The notes beneath the pieces are model-generated. The model saw only the letters and a program-made list of their open reading frames with translations. It ran no database searches and was not told the DNA's origin. The translations under genes were made by a program, and so were the position numbers. This document shows positions 1 through 8,210 of a stretch of DNA of 33,308 nucleotides, one piece after another (the first letter of the stretch is position 1; every line of letters starts with the position of its first letter). The stretch comes from Bacteroidota bacterium (GTDB lineage: Bacteria; Bacteroidota; Bacteroidia; Bacteroidales; VadinHA17), in NCBI GenBank assembly GCA_029564935.1, contig JAKQPD010000139.1:1-33308 (forward strand), given 5' to 3'.

Positions 1-2
1 AA

Positions 3-62
3 GAATTCAGGTATATTTTCAGAAACACTAATGAAGGTCTGTTACTGGAAGGGATAAGATAA
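3..62 (+). CDS. 3' end of an unidentified protein (partial)
   Basis: Frame 3 is open from the window edge to a TAA at 60-62 and encodes 19 residues ending in EGLLLEGIR. The mix of residues looks protein-like. The other two plus frames also stop within 60 bases, so the choice of frame is a judgement. The product cannot be named. It would lie upstream of the P1 peptidase on the same strand, separated by more than 300 bp of repeats. Confidence 0.4.
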   Translation, partial: EFRYIFRNTNEGLLLEGIR

Positions 63-84
63 TTTAATGCTCTGAATTTGTGAT

Positions 85-205
85 TCTTAGTGCCTTTGCG
101 TCTATTATATAACTCACCCCTAAATCCCCCTATCAAGGGGGACTTTTGAGTCTGAGCGCCCCCCTGGGGGCAAGGGGTGGCAAGAAGGCGCAGCGGCACA
201 GAGGT
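85..205. repeat. Intergenic palindromic repeat element
   Basis: Two GC-rich hairpins lie side by side: TCCCCCT-atca-AGGGGGA at 125-142 and a GCCCC/GGGGC palindrome at 158-171. They are flanked by imperfect inverted arms, GTGCCTTTGCG near 91-101 and a related GCGCAGCGGCAC near 188-199. This resembles the dispersed C-rich/G-rich hairpin repeats common between genes in Bacteroidota, and is similar in style to the element at 17810-18099. No coding function is seen. Confidence 0.55.
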
Positions 206-207
206 GT

Positions 208-287
208 GATGGTACGATGGTATGATGGTAAGATGGTACGATGGTATGACGGTACGAGGGTACGATGGTATGAGGGTATGAGGGGGA
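208..287 (+). repeat. Octamer tandem repeat, GATGGTAN x about 9
   Basis: Nine consecutive 8-bp units fit GATGGTA[C/T/A], with variants GACGGTAC, GAGGGTAC and GAGGGTAT, in perfect register from 208 to 279. A tenth unit at 280-287 decays into the purine tract that follows. The array is not a multiple of three, so reading it as protein gives a low-complexity peptide. Confidence 0.8.
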
Positions 288-371
288 GAAAAGGAGAAGG
301 AGAGAAAGGGAGAGGGTGTGAGAGGAAGAAAGGAGATGAGGAGAGAGGGAGAAAAGGAGAAGGGGAGAGGA
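280..371 (+). repeat. Polypurine tract (about 92 nt of G/A)
   Basis: The plus strand is almost purely G and A from 280 to 371, broken only by a few T residues near 316-318 and 337. Motifs such as GGAGAAGG and AGGAGA recur. Such a tract can form a triplex or act as a slippage-prone spacer. It ends 27 bp before the ATG of the P1 peptidase, so it probably lies in its leader or promoter region. Confidence 0.75.
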
Positions 372-398
372 TTATAAATTTATTATGATTTAAAAAAG

Positions 399-1532
399 AT
401 GAGATATCTGTTATTAGTTTTAGCGATTATGAGCTGTATAAATTCTGAAGCACAGAAGAAACGGGCAAGAGATTACGGGATCGTAATCGGTGTATTGAAA
501 CCCGGGAAGAATAATGCAATAACCGATGTTCCTGGAGTTAAGGTCGGACATGTTACAATCAGGGAAGGTGATTCAATAAACACCGGAGTAACAGCAATAC
601 TACCATATTCCGGAAATATTTTCCAGAATAAGGTGCCTGCAGCTATTCACACAGGCAACGGATTCGGAAAATTAACCGGATACCCGCAGGTTGAGGAACT
701 CGGCAATATTGAAACTCCGGTAATACTCACAAATACATTAAGTGTCCCCGTAGCGACTGATGCACTTATTGATTATACATTCAGTTTTCCTGAAAACAGG
801 TTCGTAAGAAGTGTTAATCCCGTTGTCGGAGAAACCAATGACGGCGGACTGAACGATATCAGAAAAAGGGTCGTTACAAAAGAACATATTCTGGAAGCAA
901 TAAACAGTGCGAAAGATGGAATTGTGCAGGAAGGGAATGTCGGCGCCGGAACAGGGACATCCTGCCTGGGCTTTAAAGGAGGCATTGGAACTTCATCAAG
1001 GATCCTGCCATCAGCCAGGGGAGGCTATACTGTCGGTGTTCTTGTACAAACAAATTTCGGTGGGATCTTGCAGATCGACGGAGTACCTGTAGGAATAGAA
1101 CTCGGAAAATACAGGTTCAGGGAAACCGCAGATGAATATAAGGAAGACGGATCATGCATGATAGTAATAATGACTAACGCACCGCTCAGTGCTAAAAATC
1201 TGAAAAGACTTGCGGCAAGATCATTATTCGGCATGGCAAGGGCAGGAGGAAGTGCATCGAACAGCAGCGGTGATTTTGCAATTGCAGTTTCAACAGATGA
1301 AAAACTAAGGATACCTTATCAGTCAGATTCAATGTTTGATGAATCAAGAGTGTTGCGGAACGAGAATCTTGATATACTTTTTGAAGCAGTTATTGAAGCA
1401 ACTGAAGAGGCGATAATAAACTCACTCTTCGCTGCTGAGACGGTCACAGTCCGGAACAATGTAAAAGTTGAAGCTTTACCGGTCGAAAAAACTCTTGAAC
1501 TGCTGAGAAAATACAACAGGATCAATCCTTAA
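399..1532 (+). CDS. Exported P1/S58 family aminopeptidase (DmpA-like)
   Basis: A 377-residue member of the DmpA/BapA (S58) N-terminal nucleophile hydrolases, which remove N-terminal residues from small peptides and beta-peptides. Residues 1-19 form a signal peptide (hydrophobic core LLLVLAIMS, cleavage near SEA-Q), so it probably acts in the periplasm. Family signatures are ITDVPGVKVGH (41-51), HTGNGFG (84-90), GETNDGGLND (144-153) and GAGTGTSCLGFKGGIGTSS (182-200). The motif NSSGD at 288-292 holds the expected nucleophile Ser290, where these enzymes cut themselves into alpha and beta chains. The preceding residue is Ser, while DmpA has Gly. Length is normal. It stands alone, convergent with the DUF1080 gene. 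Confidence 0.9.
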   Translation: MRYLLLVLAIMSCINSEAQKKRARDYGIVIGVLKPGKNNAITDVPGVKVGHVTIREGDSINTGVTAILPYSGNIFQNKVPAAIHTGNGFGKLTGYPQVEELGNIETPVILTNTLSVPVATDALIDYTFSFPENRFVRSVNPVVGETNDGGLNDIRKRVVTKEHILEAINSAKDGIVQEGNVGAGTGTSCLGFKGGIGTSSRILPSARGGYTVGVLVQTNFGGILQIDGVPVGIELGKYRFRETADEYKEDGSCMIVIMTNAPLSAKNLKRLAARSLFGMARAGGSASNSSGDFAIAVSTDEKLRIPYQSDSMFDESRVLRNENLDILFEAVIEATEEAIINSLFAAETVTVRNNVKVEALPVEKTLELLRKYNRINP

Positions 1533-1589
1533 TCTGGTCGGAAATCGCCCTTATCAGTTTCCGGTCCGTCAAGAACCTTTCTCTATTAT

Positions 1590-2189
1590 TTATTTTGAAA
1601 GTGAACGATAATACAATTCCTTAGCTTCGATCTTCATCCCCGGATTATGCCCCTGTATCGCAAAATGTCCGGATTTGTATTCATCATCATCATAAATCAT
1701 TACAGGTTTATTATTGATCCAGAACTGAATATGCGTTCCGGTTACTTTTATCCTGTAAGTAAACCACTCGCCATCCTTCGTCATTAACGGAGTGGTCGGC
1801 TTGCCTGTTGGCTTTCCGGGTTTCCATAACCAGCCTGTATATGCATCCTGGGTATTGCATATCTGAGCTTCATAACCCCGGGGAAAACCATCAGGATTAT
1901 CTGCAGGTGGATTGGCACGGAAATAAAACCCGCTGTTGGCATTTGTTCCGGAGGTACGGAATTTGCCTTTTACTTCAAAATCCGTACAGATAACATCAGT
2001 GTAGATGTGGCCCATTCCTCCTTCTCCAACCAGAACGCCATCCTGAACGGTCCATACAGCTTTGCCCCGTACAAACCAGCCACTCAGATCCTTACCATTA
2101 AATAACGAAACCCATTTCGGCTTTGCATTCATTGCAAGGGTAAAACTTAACAGGATACAAATAACAAGTAACTTGTGAATTCTTTTCAT
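1590..2189 (-). CDS. Exported DUF1080 protein (3-keto-disaccharide hydrolase-like)
   Basis: A 199-residue protein with a signal peptide (1-22, ending NA-KPKW) and one DUF1080 beta-sandwich domain, related to concanavalin-like lectin/glucanase folds. Diagnostic stretches are SLFNGKDLSGW near the N-terminus, NSGFYFRA, GYEAQICN and a C-terminal GHFAIQGHNPG. Some members of the family hydrolyse 3-keto-glycosides; many are uncharacterised. It is divergent from the GH92 gene with 98 bp between them, so both may respond to the same glycan signal, but no shared operator is evident. Confidence 0.85.
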   Translation of the reverse strand: MKRIHKLLVICILLSFTLAMNAKPKWVSLFNGKDLSGWFVRGKAVWTVQDGVLVGEGGMGHIYTDVICTDFEVKGKFRTSGTNANSGFYFRANPPADNPDGFPRGYEAQICNTQDAYTGWLWKPGKPTGKPTTPLMTKDGEWFTYRIKVTGTHIQFWINNKPVMIYDDDEYKSGHFAIQGHNPGMKIEAKELYYRSLSK

Positions 2190-2287
2190 TTTATTTGATT
2201 TTTTAGCTTAAATAATTCAATTGATGCAATACAAATGATCTAACTTTAACAAATGAGTTTATCAATGACATAAATTTAGTACAAAAG

Positions 2288-4585
2288 ATGCAGAATAAAA
2301 ATAAGCAGATGAATACAGATTTATTCAAACCCCTTATGCATATTGCTACCGGAATGATAATGTTCTGTATCCTGAACAGTCCCGTTTTCAGCCAGGATCC
2401 TGTAGATTATGTAAATCCCTATATCGGATCTGTAGGTCATCTTCTGACGGCAACCACTCCCGATGTCCAGCTTCCTCGCGGGATGGTAAGGCTTATCCCT
2501 CGTACAACCCCGGGTATAAGGGATATTTATCTCGCCGACAGGATATATTCATTTTCCGTAAGATCCCTTTCAAATGATTTTTCCGTCGGAGACTTCTGTA
2601 TAATGCCGGTAAAAGGAGAAATCAAACAAGATCCCAAAGAGAATTCATCATGCTTTGACCACGATATGGAAATTGTAAAACCATATTATTACAGCGTTTT
2701 GCTTGAGGATTTCAATATTAAAGCTGAATATACAGTGGCTGATCATTCGGCATTTTACAGGTTTACCTTCCCTGAATCAGAAAGATCCGGTATCCTTACA
2801 AGCATTCTTCAGAAAGGGGAGATAACCATCACCGGTGATGATGTCATTGAAGGTTTCATGACATCTCCCTACGGACGCGATCAGGGGAGGAGGTTTTATT
2901 TTTATTCAAAGTTCAGTAAACCAATAAGTACTTTCGGATCCTGGTCGCCGGAATATACCCTTGAAGGAGAAAGGCAGAAATCCGGAAACAATACTGGTAT
3001 CTGGAGCTCATTTTCAACCACGGGGAATGAGGTCATACATGTTAAAACAGGATTCTCATTCATCAGTACAGGTCAGGCCCGCGAGAATATGGAGAAAGAG
3101 ATCCCCGGCTGGGATTTTGAAGAGTTAAAGGAAAGAGGGAGAAAGATATGGAATGATGCTCTGGGGAAAATCAGGGTAAAGGGAGGTACAATTGATCAGC
3201 GGATAATCTTCTATACGGCACTTTACCGCGTATTCGGCCGGAAAACAACCAATGTAAGCGAATATGGGAAGTATTACAGTATTTATGACGAAAAGGTCCA
3301 TGAAACGGAAGGTAGTGATTTCTACCAGCTGGGTGAAAGCTGGGGATCATGCCGTTCCCTCTTTCCCCTCGGGATAATTCTTGAACCAGAAAGACAGAAT
3401 GATATAGTGAATTCCTGGATCCGTGCCTATGAACAATGCGGATTCCTTGGTGATGCAGCTCTGAACCGCAGGGTAATGATCGGCAGACATGAGACTGTAT
3501 CGGTTACAGACGCATATTTCAAGGGATTCAGGAATTATGATGTTGAAAAGGCATATGCGGGAATGAAGAAGAATGCCACAGAAGTTACAATGATCCCCTG
3601 GCGCAATGGCCCTTTAACCGGGATTGACAGTATTTATTCCGAAAAAGGTTTCTTCCCGGCATTGCCTCTGGGAGCAAAAGAATGGATTCCCCAGGTTCAC
3701 AGTTTCGAAAAGCGACAGGCTGTCTCGGTCACGCTTGAACATTGCTGGGACGACTGGTGCCTTGCTCAGATGGCCGGAGAACTGAATAAACCGGATGACC
3801 AGAAATATTTCTCACGACGTTCGGAAAACTACAGGAATCTTTACGATCCGGGGATTGGATTCATGGCGCCGAAAACTACTGACGGCAACTGGGTGTTTAG
3901 TGAAAAAGACCTTGATCCTGTCTGGAGCGGAGGTCAGGGCGGACGGGATTACTATACTGAGACAAACGCCTGGACCTACTTGTTTCATGTTCAGCAGGAT
4001 ATTAATGGACTTATTGATCTGATGGGTGGTAAGAATAAACTTTCAGAACGACTTGATGGTCTTTTTCAGGAACAGTTCAGGGGGAAAGGACCTAAATATG
4101 AATTTCTCAGACAATTTCCTGATATGACAGGATTGATAGGTCAGTATCATCAGGGAAACCAGCCCGGATACCATATACCTTATCTTTATAATTATTCAGG
4201 CGAACCATGGAAGACCCAGAAGATTGTCCGGGAAATAATGAAGATATGGTATAATGATAGTCCCCTGGGGATATGCGGTGATGAAGATGAAGGGGAAACA
4301 TCGTCATGGTTCGTTTTCTCCTCTATGGGATTTTTCCCCGTATGTCCGGGTAAACCAGTCTATGATATTGGAAGCCCGGTATTCAGGAAAATAACCATCG
4401 ATACAGGTAATGGAAGGAAGTTCATTATTGAGGCTGACGGTGTTTCAGATAAGAACAAATTTATACAGTCGGCAACTCTGAATGGCAAACCGCTAAATAC
4501 TCCGTGGTTCAGTCATTCAGATCTTACAGACGGTGGGAAACTGATACTGAAAATGGGACCTTTGCCAAATAAAATTAGGGAGTAG
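2288..4585 (+). CDS. GH92 family alpha-mannosidase, exported
   Basis: A 765-residue glycoside hydrolase family 92 enzyme; the family contains calcium-dependent exo-alpha-mannosidases acting on N-glycan or yeast mannan-type chains. A signal peptide precedes SQDPVDYVNPYIGS (about 35-48). The N-terminal beta-sandwich is followed by the (alpha/alpha)6 catalytic domain from about 280. VTLEHCWDDW places the likely general acid at Glu484. GDEDEGETSSWFVFSSMGF (664-682) carries the likely base pair Asp665/Asp667. A second Met at residue 8 is an equally good start for the signal peptide. It is not next to a SusC/D pair, so it is not part of a visible PUL. Confidence 0.92.
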   Translation: MQNKNKQMNTDLFKPLMHIATGMIMFCILNSPVFSQDPVDYVNPYIGSVGHLLTATTPDVQLPRGMVRLIPRTTPGIRDIYLADRIYSFSVRSLSNDFSVGDFCIMPVKGEIKQDPKENSSCFDHDMEIVKPYYYSVLLEDFNIKAEYTVADHSAFYRFTFPESERSGILTSILQKGEITITGDDVIEGFMTSPYGRDQGRRFYFYSKFSKPISTFGSWSPEYTLEGERQKSGNNTGIWSSFSTTGNEVIHVKTGFSFISTGQARENMEKEIPGWDFEELKERGRKIWNDALGKIRVKGGTIDQRIIFYTALYRVFGRKTTNVSEYGKYYSIYDEKVHETEGSDFYQLGESWGSCRSLFPLGIILEPERQNDIVNSWIRAYEQCGFLGDAALNRRVMIGRHETVSVTDAYFKGFRNYDVEKAYAGMKKNATEVTMIPWRNGPLTGIDSIYSEKGFFPALPLGAKEWIPQVHSFEKRQAVSVTLEHCWDDWCLAQMAGELNKPDDQKYFSRRSENYRNLYDPGIGFMAPKTTDGNWVFSEKDLDPVWSGGQGGRDYYTETNAWTYLFHVQQDINGLIDLMGGKNKLSERLDGLFQEQFRGKGPKYEFLRQFPDMTGLIGQYHQGNQPGYHIPYLYNYSGEPWKTQKIVREIMKIWYNDSPLGICGDEDEGETSSWFVFSSMGFFPVCPGKPVYDIGSPVFRKITIDTGNGRKFIIEADGVSDKNKFIQSATLNGKPLNTPWFSHSDLTDGGKLILKMGPLPNKIRE

Positions 4586-4587
4586 AA

Positions 4588-4650
4588 TAAAATACGTTTT
4601 TTAATACGTTTTATAATACGTTTTTTAATACGTAGTTTACTACGTATTTG
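4588..4650. repeat. AATACGT repeat array with terminal hairpin
   Basis: The heptamer AATACGT begins at 4591, 4603, 4616 and 4628, so the spacing is 12-13 bp. The last copy is the left arm of a perfect 9-bp hairpin, AATACGTAG (4627-4635), loop TTTA, CTACGTATT (4640-4648). T-runs separate the copies. The array lies between convergent GH92 and hypB and includes the hypB stop codon (4640-4642). It could be a bidirectional terminator or a multi-site operator. Confidence 0.6.
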
Positions 4651-5479
4651 TTTGAATAGCTGCCTCAGAGATCCACTTTTCCCATTTTTCAATTCCCTCT
4701 CCCGTTTTCGCCGAAACAGTAATTAATTCGAGCCGGGGATTTATATTTTTTGCATTAGTGACGAACTCGTCCATTTTAAAATCCACCCACGGCAGGAGGT
4801 CAGACTTGTTGATCAGGCACAGATGTGATGTCTCGAACATGTTTGGATACTTGAGGGGTTTATCTGAACCTTCTGTTACACTGATTATGACGACTCTCCT
4901 GAATTCACCAAGATCATACCGGGACGGGCAGACAAGGTTGCCTACATTTTCGATGAACAAAATTGAATTTGCTTTCGGATCCAGTTTTTTTACTGCAGAT
5001 TCTACCATCTGAGCATCAAGATGGCATCCCGAGCCCGTGTTGATCTGAATGGCCTGAGCTCCTGCTTTTTCAATCCGGTCGGCATCCAGACGGGTTTGCT
5101 GATCACCTTCAATAACGTAAACCTTCTTTGATGATTTAAGCCTGCCAATGCTCTTTTCCAGGATTGTTGTTTTACCCGATCCGGGGGAGCTGACCATATT
5201 AATGCACAGCACCTTCCGGCCTTCAAAGAACCTGCGGTTCATCGCCGCAGTCATGTTATTCCTGGCAAGAACATCGACTTTCAGATTAATTACCTGCTTC
5301 CCGGAATGATCGTGGGAGCCTTCTTTACCTTTCTTATCATCATAATAGTGGGTATGAGGACCATAACTGTCATGTTCATGAGTATAGGAATGATCGTGAT
5401 CATGATCCTGTTTATTCTTTTTCCCGGGAATTCCTGTTTTTTCCTTTCCTGTATTTCCGCATCCGCATGTCTCACACAT
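4640..5479 (-). CDS. hypB: HypB, nickel-insertion GTPase
   Basis: A 279-residue HypB, which uses GTP hydrolysis to help load nickel into [NiFe] hydrogenase (and in some bacteria urease). The start MCETCGCG gives the N-terminal high-affinity metal site (Cys2, Cys5, Cys7). Residues 26-58 are a histidine-rich nickel-storage segment. The SIMIBI GTPase domain follows: P-loop GSGKT at 100-104, metal-binding Cys152-His153 (TGSGCHLD), ENVGNLVCP at 177-185 and NKSD at 224-227. It lies 28 bp behind hypA and is probably translated from the same message. No hydrogenase subunit or hypCDEF gene is in the window. Confidence 0.95.
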   Translation of the reverse strand: MCETCGCGNTGKEKTGIPGKKNKQDHDHDHSYTHEHDSYGPHTHYYDDKKGKEGSHDHSGKQVINLKVDVLARNNMTAAMNRRFFEGRKVLCINMVSSPGSGKTTILEKSIGRLKSSKKVYVIEGDQQTRLDADRIEKAGAQAIQINTGSGCHLDAQMVESAVKKLDPKANSILFIENVGNLVCPSRYDLGEFRRVVIISVTEGSDKPLKYPNMFETSHLCLINKSDLLPWVDFKMDEFVTNAKNINPRLELITVSAKTGEGIEKWEKWISEAAIQTNT

Positions 5480-5507
5480 AACTTCTGGTTTTTATTTGAT
5501 AACCTGT

Positions 5508-5867
5508 TTAGTCTTTATCATCATTCCTTTCCACAACAATCGATACTACCCTGAACTCATGTCCTCTCCGTATTTCTGAAGGGAATGAATTACAAACGGG
5601 ACAGGTATCAATCCTGTTGTTCATTTCAAACTCCTTGTCACATTCAGAGCAAAATCCTCTGCCATTTACTCTTTGAATATTTATTGCTGTTTTGTCCATC
5701 ATTGTTCCTTCAGTAAGCATTTCAAGGGCAGACCTGAAAGCATCGATTTCAACCCCGCAGAATATTCCGGCTTCAATTGTGATCTCGCTTACACGGACAG
5801 CATCGTTTTTTCCGGCCTCATATCCGGCAATTTTAATAACTTCTTCTGCTAATGATAATTCGTGCAA
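5508..5867 (-). CDS. hypA: HypA, nickel metallochaperone
   Basis: A 119-residue HypA, the partner of HypB that carries nickel to hydrogenase precursors. The N-terminal MHE provides the nickel site (Met1 amine, His2). The zinc ribbon is formed by Cys73-x2-Cys76 and Cys89-x2-Cys92. The start codon is TTG (5865-5867), chosen because it alone gives the invariant MHELS beginning. It starts only 11 bp after the stop of the upstream glycosidase gene, so it is likely cotranscribed with it. Confidence 0.93.
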   Translation of the reverse strand: MHELSLAEEVIKIAGYEAGKNDAVRVSEITIEAGIFCGVEIDAFRSALEMLTEGTMMDKTAINIQRVNGRGFCSECDKEFEMNNRIDTCPVCNSFPSEIRRGHEFRVVSIVVERNDDKD

Positions 5868-5878
5868 TGTCTTATTCT

Positions 5879-8071
5879 TTATATACTTATTCTTATCACT
5901 TCATATTCCTGAATCTCGGGAAGAATAAATGACAGAACCTCGTCTTTTTTTGTGAATTCCAGTTCTCTTGCTGACCAGAGAGCTTTCACATTCTTAATAT
6001 TTTCTCTAACCGGAAGTTCAATTTCCAACCCGTTTACCGGGATGATCCTTTGAATCGGCCTTCTCATTTCTGAAGTAAAATTGATCAGGTAAAGGAACAA
6101 TGAATTTCCTTTTTTCCTCAGATTCACTTCTACTGATGTGGGGACATTCTTCATCCTGACGACCGGCTTGCAGGTTGCATTTACAAGGTTTGAAAGAATA
6201 CGGTAATATTCGGGGAAGCGGTATTTATAAAGCGATCCACCGAAGGTTCCGGCGAAATAGAACGATTTTCCGCTTCCGTAATTATTTTCAACAATGAAAG
6301 GGAATTCAGAGATTTCGGGGCTTGCGGCATAGCTTCCGGGCAGGGGTTTGCAAAAGTAAACCGGTGCCCTTGATGTCGGTTCAGTCTTCAGTCCGTATAA
6401 CGGTGCGTAAATATTATTATCCGCAATGTCTTTAAAGGAAATGTGACCCTTATCTTTAAGTGTTATATAATCCCAGTTCAGCGGGCCGAAAATATCACCT
6501 GTCTTTTTTATACCGAAAAGATCACTGAGCAGAGGCATTTCCTGCAGTCTGCCGCTTTCGTTAAACCGTGAAGTTTCAAAAGTGGAGATTATATTTCCTC
6601 CTCGGGTTACAAATTCCTTTAACTTATCTCTTTCTTCCCGGGAAATGCATGCTGCATTGGGCAGAATGATAAGTTCATAACTGCTTAGATCGTTATTAAG
6701 AGTTACTTCATCTATAACATCGAAGGGGAAATGACCGCGTGATAATCCGTCATAGAATCCATAAAACTCTTCTGAAAGATTGCCTGCCATGGCTGCCCTG
6801 ATTTCTTTTGTGAAATCTGTCAGTGGGACTGAGGAGCCGCTGTAATAGTTCCCCGTCCTTTGTGGCCAGAGAAGTGCGATATTGGCCAGTGATTCTGTTT
6901 TATGGAAGGGATCCGGATTATCTCTGATGAAACTGTTATATTTCTGTATAACCCTCATTTCTTCAGGATGGGAGCGGGGCGAAGTGTTGCATACTGCCAG
7001 CCATACGTTTCCCTGATGAGTAATTGTCTGGCTGTACAATATGTTCAGTTCACCGGGAGGGAGTGATGAATAAGTCCATGGACCCTGCTTTGCCGCATCA
7101 AAAACCACAGTTGGTTTCCCCTCTGCCTGGGTTTCCAGGAGTTTGGCCGTTGCTCCCGGTTTGTAAACCGGTTCAGCCAGTTCCCCATAAAGAAAGCCTC
7201 CTTCTGCTCCCAGAATATCGGTTTCTCTGATTATTTTACGGTTCTCTCTTCCGGTCGGCCAGGATGGGGCAAGAGTATTTCCGTTCATATAAAGAAGGAT
7301 CTGCGGATTTATATCCTTTATGAGCCTGTTTGTATCTCTCAGGAATATGGCAATGCAGTCAGACTGAAACTCCAGGAGGCTTGTCCATGCGGGATCATCG
7401 CGTTTCGATGAAAGGAGGGTTTTTGAAGGTATTTCTTTACCGTATTTCTCTATGTAGAGCTTTTTGCAGTGTTTGCAATAACATGTATTGGAGAAGAAGA
7501 TCGGACCATCGTAAAATATTCCGTCAATTTCGTATCCGGCAAGCTTTCTGACAGTCTGAAAAACCTCTTCACGCCAGGGGCTGTTTATACAAAAAGAAGA
7601 ATCCACACTGTAAACATTATCAATCGGTTTGCCATCATCCTTTATCTGCTGCCATTCCGGATGCTGAAGGGCATAGGATGATACTATTGCATGGACATTA
7701 TAATATATTACAACTTTGATCCCACGCTTGTGAATTTCATTTATGTATTCTTGAAGTGTGCTGAAGTTTATCTTTGCACCGGTAAACAAATTGTGTTCAT
7801 CAATAAATGATGTCCCGGGAGATGTTTCCGTGAACCTTACAACATGTTCCATATTGGCGGCAAGATCTTTTAGAAGATCAGCTTTTTCACCATATTCAAA
7901 TCCCTGTTCCAGTTCAACGATCCGTAAAGGTTCCTTTTCCCACCAGTTATCCTGTTGCAAAGGATAAAGGATGACGGAACCCGGAATTAATGTCAGGCCT
8001 GTTGCAGCAGCACCGGTTGTTCCGATAAATGCTCTCCGGTTTATTCTTCGGGGAATATTCTTCATATCCAT
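5879..8071 (-). CDS. Tat-exported GHL6/GH42-like glycoside hydrolase
   Basis: A 730-residue protein with a twin-arginine signal (NRRAFIG at 11-17, then an Ala/Gly/Leu-rich core). Residues about 50-390 form a TIM barrel resembling the hypothetical glycosyl hydrolase 6 (GHL6) and GH42 types; IDGIFYDGP followed by a CYCKHC cysteine cluster is typical of GHL6. A flavodoxin-like domain of the beta-galactosidase trimerisation kind follows (LIILPNAACISREE, then VTRGGNIISTFETSRF), and a small beta-sandwich ends the protein. The substrate is unknown. It is the first gene of a probable transcript with hypA and hypB. Family is fairly secure, specificity is not. Confidence 0.75.
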   Translation of the reverse strand: MDMKNIPRRINRRAFIGTTGAAATGLTLIPGSVILYPLQQDNWWEKEPLRIVELEQGFEYGEKADLLKDLAANMEHVVRFTETSPGTSFIDEHNLFTGAKINFSTLQEYINEIHKRGIKVVIYYNVHAIVSSYALQHPEWQQIKDDGKPIDNVYSVDSSFCINSPWREEVFQTVRKLAGYEIDGIFYDGPIFFSNTCYCKHCKKLYIEKYGKEIPSKTLLSSKRDDPAWTSLLEFQSDCIAIFLRDTNRLIKDINPQILLYMNGNTLAPSWPTGRENRKIIRETDILGAEGGFLYGELAEPVYKPGATAKLLETQAEGKPTVVFDAAKQGPWTYSSLPPGELNILYSQTITHQGNVWLAVCNTSPRSHPEEMRVIQKYNSFIRDNPDPFHKTESLANIALLWPQRTGNYYSGSSVPLTDFTKEIRAAMAGNLSEEFYGFYDGLSRGHFPFDVIDEVTLNNDLSSYELIILPNAACISREERDKLKEFVTRGGNIISTFETSRFNESGRLQEMPLLSDLFGIKKTGDIFGPLNWDYITLKDKGHISFKDIADNNIYAPLYGLKTEPTSRAPVYFCKPLPGSYAASPEISEFPFIVENNYGSGKSFYFAGTFGGSLYKYRFPEYYRILSNLVNATCKPVVRMKNVPTSVEVNLRKKGNSLFLYLINFTSEMRRPIQRIIPVNGLEIELPVRENIKNVKALWSARELEFTKKDEVLSFILPEIQEYEVIRISI

Positions 8072-8078
8072 GGTATTA

Positions 8079-8116
8079 ACTTTAAGTACTCCAAACTCCA
8101 GCTCACTTTAAGTACT
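8079..8116. repeat. Direct repeat ACTTTAAGTACT x2 upstream of the GHL6-like gene
   Basis: The 12-mer ACTTTAAGTACT occurs at 8079-8090 and again, identically, at 8105-8116, 26 bp start to start. Each copy ends in the palindrome AGTACT. The first copy begins 7 bp upstream of the minus-strand ATG, so it lies in the leader. It may be an operator or a leader element; no known factor is implied. Confidence 0.4.
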
Positions 8117-8210
8117 GATTAATAAATTTTAGATTTCGAATATGATTTATATGTAAATGTATTTTACTTTTATGTAATAGAAAAAAAATAACCCTCAAAT
8201 TCACCAAATC

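Noticed and set aside
208-287. Octamer array as a CRISPR
   Set aside because: Units are 8 bp and contiguous with no spacers, and there are no cas genes.
146-388. 80-residue reading frame across the repeat leader
   Set aside because: It translates the octamer array and the polypurine tract into low-complexity Arg/Gly/Lys/Tyr sequence; no family match and no reason to be coding.
2241-2248. TAACTTTA as -7 element of GH92
   Set aside because: One mismatch to TAnnTTTG, and the TTG at 2221 has a short spacer; not firm enough to list.
5306-5554. Hydrophobic frame opposite hypB
   Set aside because: It is the antisense of the His-rich codons of hypB, which yields Ile/Met-rich sequence; hypB itself is certain.
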